Of a DNA stretch of 47,581 bases, positions 1 through 9,600 are shown in pieces. Source of the DNA: Singulisphaera sp. (lineage in GTDB: Bacteria > Planctomycetota > Planctomycetia > Isosphaerales > Isosphaeraceae); the NCBI GenBank assembly GCA_027451445.1, contig DAIDJG010000125.1:1-47581 (forward strand), read 5' to 3'. Numbering within the stretch: position 1 is the stretch's first letter; every line of letters starts with the position of its first letter. The notes under the pieces are model-generated. The model made no database searches. It had not been told where the DNA came from and saw only the letters and a list, made by a program, of their open reading frames with translations. A program made the translations under genes and the position numbers.

Positions 1-822
1 GAGATCGACGGCTGGCCCCGGGTCATCGTTCGGCGCTACAAGGGCAAGTTCCCCGTCCGTTATATCCGGATCGCCGGCAGTGATTCCTTTCTGCGAGGAA
101 GTCCCGAACGGGGCGGAAGCCTGAACGAGGTATGCCCGGAACAGGAAACCCGGGTGGCCAGCTTCTACATGCAAGAAACGGAAGTCACAAATTTTGAAAT
201 TCAAGTGTATAAGGATGATACGGGCAACGTCGAATCCCTCCGCAGTTGGAACCAGTACCTTGAAGAACTCAGCGAAAAACTGATGAAACCGACCGAAGAG
301 CTGGGCACTTATCCGGCAGTCGCCCTCGCCCACGATACGGCAGAACGGTTTGCCAGGAGCATCGGCGGACGGCTGCCTACCGAGGACGAATGGGAGTACG
401 CCGCCCGTTCGAAAGGCCTGCGGAACAAATGGTCGTGGGGCGACATTCCCGCCAAGGGCGGAAAGAGGAAAGCCAACCTCCTCGACACGGCGAATCCCGA
501 AATCTATCCGTCATCCGTTCAGCTCTACAAGGATGACCATACCGACCAGCATCTTTACGATATGATCGGCAACGTGCGCGAATGGTGCCGTGATGTCTAT
601 GTTCCTTGCGATCAGCGATCCGCGGGAACTGGAGCGATGCCTGACGATGTGCCGGACGGGAACGCGATCGCAAAGTACGTCGTCAAGGGGGGATCCTTCT
701 CTTGCGATCAGGACGATGCGGTAACATACGCGCGCCAGGGTGTCGATGGGTTCGACAGGAAGCTCGACCTGGGTTTCCGAGTCGTCATCGAGTGCCCCCC
801 TCATTTTGAACCCAGGCCTTGA
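1..822 (+). CDS. FGE-sulfatase (SUMF1-like) domain protein, 5' end outside the window
   Basis: The frame is open from base 1, so the gene starts upstream; the GTG at 154 is internal. The visible part reads as a formylglycine-generating-enzyme/SUMF1-like fold. It has FLRGSPE near the edge, then FYMQETEVTN, GGRLPTEDEWEYAAR, MIGNVREWCRDVY and a closing VVKGGSF...LGFRVV. Many bacterial members of this fold are non-catalytic or act as recognition modules in signalling and conflict systems; I do not see the paired catalytic cysteines of true FGE. It ends in TGA 101 bases before the caspase-WD40 gene on the same strand, so the two may be co-transcribed. What is fused to its N-terminus cannot be seen. 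The domain call is firm; the function is not. Confidence 0.85.
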   Translation, partial: EIDGWPRVIVRRYKGKFPVRYIRIAGSDSFLRGSPERGGSLNEVCPEQETRVASFYMQETEVTNFEIQVYKDDTGNVESLRSWNQYLEELSEKLMKPTEELGTYPAVALAHDTAERFARSIGGRLPTEDEWEYAARSKGLRNKWSWGDIPAKGGKRKANLLDTANPEIYPSSVQLYKDDHTDQHLYDMIGNVREWCRDVYVPCDQRSAGTGAMPDDVPDGNAIAKYVVKGGSFSCDQDDAVTYARQGVDGFDRKLDLGFRVVIECPPHFEPRP

Positions 823-922
823 GATCGATACACGTCACGGTCGCCGAGTGAGTCGTTAAACAGCCAACGTTGCTCGGCCTGTTTCCACCGGTTTTCTCAT
901 CAGACGACGAGAGCCAAGGGCC

Positions 923-3900
923 ATGCGACTCAGAATTCGGGCGGTTGGACTTCTGCCCCTGATCGTCCTCAGCGCCGCCGCGAACGCGGAGGATACCAAG
1001 ACCGCGCCGTTGCGCCGGCCGGAAGTCTGGGCGATCATCGTGGGCGTCGACGACTTCGACGACCCTGCGATCCCCGATTCAAACTCCGCGGTCCGTGAAG
1101 CGAATTCCGTCATTCGGTGGTTTCGAGGGCCTGCGGGATGGGATCGCCACCACTCGCTCTACCTGAGAGATTTAGGGAGTCGCGACCCGGGCCAGCCAGA
1201 CGCCCCCGCGGCGTTGATCACTCCCACCAGGAAAAACCTCGACTGGGCGTTTGGCACATGGTTGCGCAGCAAGGCGAAGCCGGGCGACACGGTCGTCTTT
1301 TACTTCGCGGGGAAGTCCATGGCTCTCGTCAAACCGCGCGCGGGCCTCGAGCCCGAGGTCTCCTATCGGATCGTCACGACGGACACGCGCAACGCCGATC
1401 TCCGCGGCTCGACCTGGTCGCTCGACGAGGCGCTCGACGACCTCGCGGAACGCGGGCGGTTCCAGATCGTCTGCTGGCTCGAAACATCAATCCAGAACCA
1501 ACCTCAGGGGGACAAGTCCACGGCTCGGCCCTCCGGGCGCGAATGGCTCCATGCGCTCGCGCGCTGGCCGGGCGTCACGGCCTGGCTCGCCGCGGACGAG
1601 ACCCTGGCCGGCGAACCGGCGGTCGTTGAACCGGGAAATGTGTTCACTGATTCTTTGCTCAAGGGCCTGGGTACGCTCGAGCACCCGCAGAACCTCGCGG
1701 CTTGCCTGCGCAGTCTGCAGGAGAATCCCGAGCTCAAGAAGCGAGGGTTTCACACGGTTGGTGGCGTCACCGCGGATGCGACCCTTTGGTCCAAGCTCAT
1801 CGCCGAGACGAAGAAGCCCGAAAAGCCCGAAATGGTGCTCCAGCTCGGTCACGCCGATCAGGTCACCGCGCTCACCACAACCGCGGATGGAAATCAGATC
1901 ATCTCGGCGAGCATGGATTCGACCGTGCGGATCTGGTCCACTCCGGATCGCGCCTTGCTGCGGATTCTCACGGGGCATCAGGTGGGCGCCACGTGTCTCG
2001 CACTCAGCGCCGACGGGCGGTGGTTGATCAGCGGCGGAGGCCGGAGCGAGGTGTTCGTGCGCGACACCACGCGTGAGTACGCGTCGAGGCTCATTCCGAA
2101 ACAGCCACACGAAAAAGCGATTGCGCAGATCGTCATGTTTCCCGATCGCACCCATTTCCTGTCGGTGGATCGCGGCGGCAAAGCCTACCTCTGGGACCTT
2201 TCCGTCACACCGCTCGACCCGCGACCTTGGCTCGCGGAAACCGAGGTCCTCGAGGTCGTCAGTGGGGGCGACGAGGAGCGAGGTGTCGTGGCAGCGAGAG
2301 GAAGCGATGGTTCGGTGCGGTATTTCGGACCCAAAGGGCAGGGGGGCGTCGTCCTCCCGTTGCCGGACCAGGGCCGGCCGAGCGCACTGGCGCTGTCGGC
2401 CGATGGGCGGTGGCTCGCCGCTGGATTCGAGAAGGGGACGGTGCTGCTCCGCGATATGCACTCGGGCCGCGTCAGCCCCGCGCAAGACGGATCGGCGCCG
2501 GTTCGTCTGTTGTCGTTCTCACGCGCGGGTGATCTCGTCGCCGGCAGTGACCAGGGCCTGAAGCTGCTCTGGGCGGCGACTCATTGGACCCAGGGCGCGG
2601 TGCTTACGGACCAACCAGTTCGTACGGCTCTGTTCTCGCCGGAGGGTGGCTACCTGGCCGCCTCTGTGTCAAACAAGGGGACGGTCCAGCTCTGGAAGAT
2701 CGCCGATGGCGCGAAAGTTGATCCTGTTTCGGTCGATGACGAGGGCCGGTGGTTCTCGCTCGCGTTCCGTGGCGACGGGCGGACGTTGATTCTGGGAGGG
2801 CACGATGGAACCATCCAGACGCGTACACTCGAAGGCGCTGAGAAGGACGACCTGGCGTGGCAATTCCGTCCGAACCGGGGAATGGTAAAGCAACTGAGTG
2901 CATCGCCCGATCGCCGTTACTTGCTGCTCCGAAACGAGCTTTCCAAGGTTCAGCTCTGGGACCTGAAATCACGCGTATGCCGAGGCCTTCCCGGGCGCTG
3001 GGGGTCGGCGGTCTTTCTCGACGACCAACGGGTCGCCCTCGCGGCCGCCGCCGAGGCCTCGGAGGGAACCTCGGGGTTGGTGCTGTTCGATACGACGACC
3101 GGGAAGTTTGATCCGTCCTACTTCGCGCGCGCCGCGGAGGGGTTCAAAGTCGTTGACGACGTCATCTTTGCAAAGCTGGTGGTGTCGGCCGATGGAACGA
3201 CGATCGCGGGCGCAGCGGAAGCCAGCCAGACCCCCCTGGTCTGCGTGTGGCAGGCGAAGACAGGACGGCTCACGCACTGGATCGAAGGGCTCGACAATCC
3301 GGTGGTTTCGGTCGATCTCGCGACGGACTCCCATTACCTGCTCACCGCGGCCGATGCGCCCGAGGCGAGGCTCTGGGACTTGAACGCGGGACGAGGAGCG
3401 CTCGCGGAACCCCTGGTCGTGTTCTCCGACCCGACCGCCCGCAACCTCACCTGCGCCGCGCTACGTCCGGACCACGCCGACCAGATCGTCACCGGCCACA
3501 GCGACGGCCGCGTGATGTACTGGACGTGGAAGGATGGAAAAGCCAGGCGGGAGAATGCGGGGCTCGTGAACGGGCTGTTCGCGGGCGAGGTCAAAGCCCT
3601 GGCGTTCACACCCGACGGCCGCCAGCTTGCCGCCGCGGGCGATGACACCACGATCTGGCTCGGCGAGATGGAACCCATCCCCCGCCGCCTCAAAGACCTC
3701 GAAGCCCGGCCGCACCATTTCGAACAGATCAACTCGCTCGTCATGTGGCAGGGCACGCCGATGTTGCTCAGCGGGAGCGACGACACCACCGTGCGCTTCT
3801 GGGACCTGAAGACGCGTACGCTATGGGGAACCTTCTCCGCGAACACTCATCTTCCCCCTGCTGAGGAGCCGAAGAACGACGCGCTCCGCGACCTCGACTG

Positions 3901-5341
3901 GGTTCTGTTTACCCCGGAAGGCGTGTTTGACGCGTCGACGGAGGGCCGAAGCCGCGTTCGGTTCCGGCACCGAGAACAGGCGCAGGAGATGGAGCAATTC
4001 GACAAGACGCTTTACTCCTTCGATCTCAGCGAGAAACTCCGGAGCGGCGAGATCACGAAGGTCTCGCTGAAGATGGACGACACGCCGCTGCTCGCGATTG
4101 ACCCGCCTGCGCGCGTGGACCTCTCGAATCCCGAGACAGTGCTCACCGTGTCGCTGAATGCGAACGACCTGAGGGACGTACGGCTGTATCATAACTCCGT
4201 ACCAATTCCCTGCGGGATCGAGCCGGATGCCCCGTCGGCCGCGAAGAAGTTCCAGGTGCGGGTCCGGCTGCTCAAAGGGCTCAATCGGTTCTATGCGATG
4301 GCGAGCCGCGAAGGTGCGCCGGACGGGCGGTCGCACGACGTGTTGGTGCGGTACGAGGGGCCCATGGAGCCCGGCCAGCTTCACGTCGTCGCGATCGGCG
4401 TGGGCGGCTATAGTCGTCGCCGGCTCCAGTTCGCCGTGCGTGACGCGGAGCAGCTTAGCGACGTCCTTCACAGCCGAGGATTTGAGAAAACGCCTGGCAA
4501 CGGGCTCCGGATCGTCTTGACGAACGACAAGGTGAACGACAAGAGCGTCGGTGAAGCCTTCCGCCAGGTCGCCCAGCGCGTGCGGCAGCGGCCTCAGGAT
4601 ACAGTAGTCGTCTTCCTGGCCGGTCACGCGGATGTCTTCTCAGGTCAAACCTGGTGCCTGCTCCTCCCCTCGTTCCCGTTCTCGACGAGTGAGCCGCTGG
4701 CGGTCGCAGCGCGTGCAGGGGTTGAGCAAGATAAGACGCTCAACGTGAAGGACAGTGATTTGCTGCCATACTCGTTGGTCGCACGTCACCTGACCCGCCT
4801 CGACGCCCTGAACCGTCTGGTGATCGTGGACGCTTGCCATACCGCGGCGATCCTCAACGATCCGCGCGTCAACGCCGTCCAGCGCTGGATGGAGATCGGC
4901 TCGCGCCAGGCGAGGACCTCGTACCTGATGGCCTCGCGTCGAGGCGAGCTAGCGAGCGACAGCGATCTCGCCCGGCAGGGCGAAGCGGCGGTCGAGATCG
5001 AGCCACTCAGGCACGGCCTCCTGACCTACACGCTGCTCCGAGGAATGCGAGCCGTGCCGCTTGATGATGAGCCCGAAAAGATCACCGAACTGTCGCTGCC
5101 GGAGGACGCGGATTTCGACCGCGACGGTGTGCTCACCACGGGAGAGCTCGACACCTACGTGAAACAGTCGCTCCCCCGGATCGCAGACAAGTTCCCGGAA
5201 ATCGTCACCGCACGCAGTGGGAACGTGAGCCCGGTGAAGCTTCCTCCGCCCCGCGCCGAGGAACGCAAGCAGGGACTTCAGATGCAGAGCGCCGAGCACT
5301 CGTTCCCGCTGCTGCCCCTGGGGCGTCCACGGCCAGGTTGA
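923..5341 (+). CDS. Secreted pseudo-caspase / WD40 array / caspase (peptidase C14) protein
   Basis: 1472 residues. A signal peptide (about 1-22, ending ANA) suggests export. Residues ~34-290 are a first caspase-like fold (AIIVGVDDF..., TVVFYFAGK) in which the catalytic His is replaced (K131 after AG) and the DACHSG motif is degenerate (CWLETS, 184-189), so it should be inactive. A WD40 propeller region covers ~300-965. A linker with DWVLFTPEGVFDAS and an Ig-like stretch follows. The second caspase fold starts near 1153 (HVVAIGVGGYS), with FLAGHAD (H1235) and VDACHT (C1305), so the catalytic dyad is present. A perfect EF-hand loop (DFDRDGVLTTGE, 1397-1408) lies in the C-terminal part. ATG at 923 follows AAGGG. 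It is probably a protease regulated by WD40-mediated binding and perhaps by calcium. Substrate unknown. Confidence 0.9.
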   Translation: MRLRIRAVGLLPLIVLSAAANAEDTKTAPLRRPEVWAIIVGVDDFDDPAIPDSNSAVREANSVIRWFRGPAGWDRHHSLYLRDLGSRDPGQPDAPAALITPTRKNLDWAFGTWLRSKAKPGDTVVFYFAGKSMALVKPRAGLEPEVSYRIVTTDTRNADLRGSTWSLDEALDDLAERGRFQIVCWLETSIQNQPQGDKSTARPSGREWLHALARWPGVTAWLAADETLAGEPAVVEPGNVFTDSLLKGLGTLEHPQNLAACLRSLQENPELKKRGFHTVGGVTADATLWSKLIAETKKPEKPEMVLQLGHADQVTALTTTADGNQIISASMDSTVRIWSTPDRALLRILTGHQVGATCLALSADGRWLISGGGRSEVFVRDTTREYASRLIPKQPHEKAIAQIVMFPDRTHFLSVDRGGKAYLWDLSVTPLDPRPWLAETEVLEVVSGGDEERGVVAARGSDGSVRYFGPKGQGGVVLPLPDQGRPSALALSADGRWLAAGFEKGTVLLRDMHSGRVSPAQDGSAPVRLLSFSRAGDLVAGSDQGLKLLWAATHWTQGAVLTDQPVRTALFSPEGGYLAASVSNKGTVQLWKIADGAKVDPVSVDDEGRWFSLAFRGDGRTLILGGHDGTIQTRTLEGAEKDDLAWQFRPNRGMVKQLSASPDRRYLLLRNELSKVQLWDLKSRVCRGLPGRWGSAVFLDDQRVALAAAAEASEGTSGLVLFDTTTGKFDPSYFARAAEGFKVVDDVIFAKLVVSADGTTIAGAAEASQTPLVCVWQAKTGRLTHWIEGLDNPVVSVDLATDSHYLLTAADAPEARLWDLNAGRGALAEPLVVFSDPTARNLTCAALRPDHADQIVTGHSDGRVMYWTWKDGKARRENAGLVNGLFAGEVKALAFTPDGRQLAAAGDDTTIWLGEMEPIPRRLKDLEARPHHFEQINSLVMWQGTPMLLSGSDDTTVRFWDLKTRTLWGTFSANTHLPPAEEPKNDALRDLDWVLFTPEGVFDASTEGRSRVRFRHREQAQEMEQFDKTLYSFDLSEKLRSGEITKVSLKMDDTPLLAIDPPARVDLSNPETVLTVSLNANDLRDVRLYHNSVPIPCGIEPDAPSAAKKFQVRVRLLKGLNRFYAMASREGAPDGRSHDVLVRYEGPMEPGQLHVVAIGVGGYSRRRLQFAVRDAEQLSDVLHSRGFEKTPGNGLRIVLTNDKVNDKSVGEAFRQVAQRVRQRPQDTVVVFLAGHADVFSGQTWCLLLPSFPFSTSEPLAVAARAGVEQDKTLNVKDSDLLPYSLVARHLTRLDALNRLVIVDACHTAAILNDPRVNAVQRWMEIGSRQARTSYLMASRRGELASDSDLARQGEAAVEIEPLRHGLLTYTLLRGMRAVPLDDEPEKITELSLPEDADFDRDGVLTTGELDTYVKQSLPRIADKFPEIVTARSGNVSPVKLPPPRAEERKQGLQMQSAEHSFPLLPLGRPRPG

Positions 5342-5359
5342 ACCCGCCGAAGCAACCTT

Positions 5360-5374
5360 CCGGCAAGCTGCCGG
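5360..5374. other. Short hairpin after the caspase gene
   Basis: CCGGCA and TGCCGG form a 6-bp stem with a 3-nt loop 19 bases after the caspase stop codon. No T-tract follows, so it is not a convincing intrinsic terminator. Confidence 0.3.
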
Positions 5375-5491
5375 TAGGTACTGCCCGTGGTGGCGCACTT
5401 TTGAGATGCACTTTCTGGTACTATCAACTTTGGCCGCGATCGTCCCTGGGGAAGTTGCGGACGAGCGTTGATCATCATCGGAGAGATGCCA

Positions 5492-5929
5492 ATGCCAAAT
5501 CCATGGGTTACACGAACTTTTCCGAAGTTCGAGGATAGGCTTCGACGGCTCACGGACCAACATCGGGAATTGGAGGATCAGCCACTTCACTTGGCCCTCA
5601 CCTACCTTCCGTCCGAGCGAGACCAAGATCATATTTTCCTTTTTGAGGTCATCGGAGGATCTGAGAGTATCAATCCCGAGCGCGACTTGTTCGAAATAAC
5701 CTTTGCGAGCAGCGCGGGATTCCCGATGGAGCCAGATCAAGAACTCCATCTCATTTTTACATATCCGGCTGAGCTTAAACTCGCTCTTTCGCAAGAATGG
5801 CCCTTAGCAAGGGAAATCGTCGACGCGATCCGTGCGGGGAACTTCACCGTACTCCATGCGGATAGAGTGGGAACGCGGGCTCTGAACTTGCTCAAAGCAA
5901 GAGCGCGTCAGAAGGCTTCGCATGGATGA
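5492..5929 (+). CDS. Hypothetical protein, first gene of a HEPN module
   Basis: About 145 residues, acidic and mixed alpha/beta in appearance, with no signal peptide or TM segment. I do not recognise the family. The C-terminal part (EWPLAREIVDAIRAGNF, then VLHADRVGTRALNLLKARA) looks like an ordered domain. I chose ATG 5492 because GGAGAG (5480-5485) sits 6 bases upstream; the in-frame TTG 5468 and ATG 5486 are alternatives. The stop overlaps the start of the HEPN gene by 8 bases, so the two are translationally coupled. That layout is usual for two-gene toxin-antitoxin modules with a HEPN member, but this protein lacks the GSxARG...SDxDL signature of MNT nucleotidyltransferase partners. A partner role is inferred from position only. 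Confidence 0.75.
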   Translation: MPNPWVTRTFPKFEDRLRRLTDQHRELEDQPLHLALTYLPSERDQDHIFLFEVIGGSESINPERDLFEITFASSAGFPMEPDQELHLIFTYPAELKLALSQEWPLAREIVDAIRAGNFTVLHADRVGTRALNLLKARARQKASHG

Positions 5930-6452
5930 GGCTGCGGCATTGATCTGTCAGGCCAGGGCTGACCGGCAAGCTGCTGAGCGCTTTGTGGCCGACGAAGCGG
6001 GCACGGGCCGCTGCCATGCGATCGCGAAGTGGCAACAGACCGTTGAGAAGGCGGTAAAGGCTTTGGTATGCGCCTTACACCATGCCGGGATACTGGGCGC
6101 CGACTATCGCCCGAGGCACGAAGTGGAACGATACGTCGGCCTGCTGATACGACTCCCTCGCGCGCCAGGCCATCGAGCTGTCCAACAACGGTCGGTCCAA
6201 CAACGCTTATACGGCCTCCTTGATCAAAACACCCGACAGGGTATCAGGGCTCTCGACGGACTCGTACCGCAATTGCCCCCGCGGCGCAATACAGAGTATC
6301 CGTTTCAGGATCCGCAAGGCCAGTGGACCTATCCGGCCGCAGAGGGTGTGTTTTCCGAAGACGAGATCCAACAATTTCGTGCTCTCGCCCACCGCGTCTT
6401 AGACGGTGCCGAGCGCATCGTCTCAGGCATCCGCCGCCAGCCAGGCCAGTGA
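5922..6452 (+). CDS. HEPN-domain-like protein
   Basis: 176 residues. Residues 33-53 carry a HEPN-like signature (AIAKWQQTVEKAVKALVCAL), matching the QQAxEKAxKAL helix of HEPN proteins, followed by a helical body. HEPN domains occur in RNases and in toxin or nucleotide-binding modules. I do not find a clean RX4-6H ribonuclease motif (nearest are RAPGH and RALAH, both R-x3-H), so it may be the non-nuclease type. The gene starts inside the end of the preceding ORF (ATGGATGA overlap). An AT-rich tract follows directly. It could be a toxin or a small-molecule-binding partner. It sits between two convergent caspase-WD40 genes, but those appear to be exported whereas this is cytoplasmic. Confidence 0.75.
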   Translation: MDEAAALICQARADRQAAERFVADEAGTGRCHAIAKWQQTVEKAVKALVCALHHAGILGADYRPRHEVERYVGLLIRLPRAPGHRAVQQRSVQQRLYGLLDQNTRQGIRALDGLVPQLPPRRNTEYPFQDPQGQWTYPAAEGVFSEDEIQQFRALAHRVLDGAERIVSGIRRQPGQ

Positions 6453-6644
6453 TATCAAGTAAACATTTAAAATTACTAAATATTCAGCATATCATAATTA
6501 TAAAACAGGCATTTTTACACGCAACCCTATTTTGCATTAACATGTACAATTAAACAAATTAAATAGCACTCCTGGTCGTCGGTCTCACGGGAGACACGGA
6601 AAGCGAGATTGGCCGATCGATCACCGGCCCGTTTATGGTCGGCT
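6453..6644. other. AT-rich intergenic island between convergent genes
   Basis: About 110 bases (6453-6565) are strongly AT-rich in an otherwise GC-rich region. They separate the HEPN gene from the end of the minus-strand pseudo-caspase gene. I see no ORF or strong hairpin in it. Similar islands follow the kinase, giant-protein and 254-residue protein genes. Confidence 0.6.
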
Positions 6645-9600
6645 TCACGGCTTCGCAAAGTACACTCGCGACGACACGCCCTTCGGGAAATAGCAGCCCA
6701 CGAATTGCTGGCGATTGCTTAGGGCGCGTACCTGTGCGTCGACGGCATTTTTGAACTGGTCGAGGGTGAGCGCGGAGCCTCGATTCGTGCGGGCGCTCGT
6801 TGCCCCGGAAGCTTCAAAGGCCTTCAGGATCGCCTCCGCGAAAATGCCGTGCTGCGACCTGGGATCGACATCGCTCGGCCCTTCTTTCGAGGCGATGAAG
6901 GTGATGACGCCGCGCTTGAGTTGAAGGTCGCGCACCCATTCCTTGACGTCGCTCTTAAAGCCGCCCTCGGGGAGTTGATGAACGCCGTCGAGGAAGACAA
7001 TCGTGCGACAGCCGTAGTTCGCCAGCTCCTCGAGTCGCTCTGAGAGCTCTGCGGCCGAAATTGACGGCCGCGGCAACGCGTCCTTCGCCGTATCGGTCGT
7101 GGTGATCAAGCCAACGTGTTCGAATTTAAGAACGTGAGACTCAACCACAAGTACAACGACGTCTTTCTCGTGCAGTTCCTTCTTCTCGACCTCTTCGCGG
7201 AGCTTGTCCATGTAGGCCACAAACGATTCGGCCGATGCCCGCTTGCCGGTCAGCACGACCTGGTCGTTGGGTTGCTTGCCGAAGGACTGGCTCGCGCTGA
7301 TGGGGATCAAGTGCTGCGCGAGAAATGAGGTCAAATCCTTCACGTCGTTCTCGGCGAACCTGACGGGTGGAAGTGCGTTACTCGGGAATTGCTCCGCACC
7401 CAGGCTCACGACCACTAAACGTGGCTTTTCCGGCGGCGGAGGCGGTGGCTTCGGCGGGCTGTAGAGGAGGTCCACGGCTTCGACGCGCGCATTCCCCTCT
7501 TCGTTGATACTCTTGACAGCCAGTCGGACAAGCCGGTTCGAGGGAAGCTGAAGCTCCAGCTCTTCGTTATACTTCTCGAGTGGTTCGCCCAGGGGGGCAC
7601 TCGGCAACAGTCGCTCATCAAAGAAAATCTGCCGGTCGCGGATCTTCGAGCGACCGCGAGCGGCGATGGCCACGCGCAGCCGCGGGGCCGCGACCGAGAC
7701 GTTCCAGTGGCCTTCAGCGGACGAGATCTTCATTGCCGGGTCGACGGTTCCAATCGTAATCGCCGGTGGTTGTGCGGCCTCAGCGATCGCCACAGGCGCC
7801 GGCGCTCGCGGTGGTAGAGTCGCGAGTGCCTGTCCCATGTTGGCCGTTCGCCAAAGCTGATCGAGCAGCACAGGCTGGCGCATTGTATCTGCGTAGGTGC
7901 TGATCGGTACGAAGTCGGTCGGGTTCGGCTGATCGAACCGCGGATTCGTCAGCCAACCGAGGAAGCGGCTGTCCCCCTCGATCGACGTGTCGTAATACCC
8001 TTGCGGCGTCCAGACGATCCATTCCTTGTCCAGGCCGGGAAACAGCGTGAGGGCCTGGCTATTGCGCTTGGTCGACGGCATCGGGTCGAGGTCGATCGGG
8101 AAAACACCCAGCCCTGGGACGTCCACCATCCGCCGCACGTAGATGCCCGTGATGAAGAGGCCGGGCGTCAGCGAATCGAGCCGTGTCACGAAGCGAGCGA
8201 GTTGATCGGGACCTTCGTACGTCTCCTTCGTGCTCAGGCTGGCGATTCCGGCCTTCATCACCTGGTCGCCGACCTGCAACCCCATCGCACGCGCGAAGCT
8301 TTGAGGGATCACGGACGTCACGATCCAGGCATTGCCCCTGCGTTCGATGGAAGCGCCGAACTTGGGGACGGTATCGCAACCCGCAAGCGGGTAGAACATC
8401 ACCATCTGGTCGACGGAACCGCTTGCGAGCCAACGCCCGTCAGGTGACGGGGCGAGCGCACTGATCGGCGCACTGTGGCCGACCAAAACGCGCGTTCGCT
8501 GACCCGTTTCCAAATCGTAGACAGTGATTCCCGTCTCGCAGCCGATCGCAAGCGTGGGCCGCGGATGACCCGGTCCGGGTGGGATAAACGTGTACGACCA
8601 CCAGAGTCGGTCGGTTGCCCGATTCAGGTCCGCCAGCCAGCGCCGGCCTGAATTGTGGACGGCCTCAAACCGATACGCGCTACTGTCAGCCGCGACGGTC
8701 CAGCCCTGGTACTGCTTGATCGCTCCCTGGAGCTGGTCGCGCGAAACGGCCTTGATGGCGCGGCGGCTGAGATCAAACCCCTCGTATTCCGGCAGCGCAT
8801 TGGGCGCACCGAGGGGGTCGTGCGTAAAGCCGATCGTCTGACTGTCGGCGGTGAAGCCCAGATCAAAGATCGTCGCCCCTTGCCCTTTGAGGGTGACCAG
8901 ACTCTGATCCCAGTTACTGAGATCACGGATGAAGATCGATTGCGACCGACCTCCCGAGTACGCGAGCCGGTCACCGGTAGGGCTGAACGCCAAAGTGCGA
9001 ACGAGACCGGGAACCCGGCGCGAGAATTCCAGGGTGCCCGTAGGGACAGATCGAAACTCCAGGTCGCACGCAAGGTTTGACGCGTCGAGCCCATCCCGCT
9101 TGTCACTCTTGATGCTAACCGCCAGATGCTTGCCGTCGCGCTGGAACGCGATGAACTCGACCGGTCCTTGTTCCGGTTTGGTCTTCCAGAGCGTTGGGCT
9201 GTTCTTGAGATTGTTGGCATCGAAACGGATCAACCGGCCGTTCTCATCGCCGGTGACGATCGTTGTGTCGTCCGGGCTAATGGCTACGGTGTTGTACGCG
9301 ATGGGGCGTCTGGCCGTGCTGAGCTGGGCGTCGATTATGACACCCCTGTCGAGATCCCAGACGCGGATCGACCCGTCGGCGCCCACCGAGACGAGACGGC
9401 GCGTCTTGTTGTAAAACGCCAGGGCTCGGACCGCCCCGGTATGGCCGGTCAGCGGCTTGAGCGGTCGCGACGTCGCCGCGTCCCAGATGATGATGGACCG
9501 ATCGTATTCATTGGCTCCCGACGCCAGCATCTTGCCGGAAGGGTCAAACGCAACGCACAACACTGAGTCTTGATGTCCACTCTCGTCCTTCTCGCCGCGC

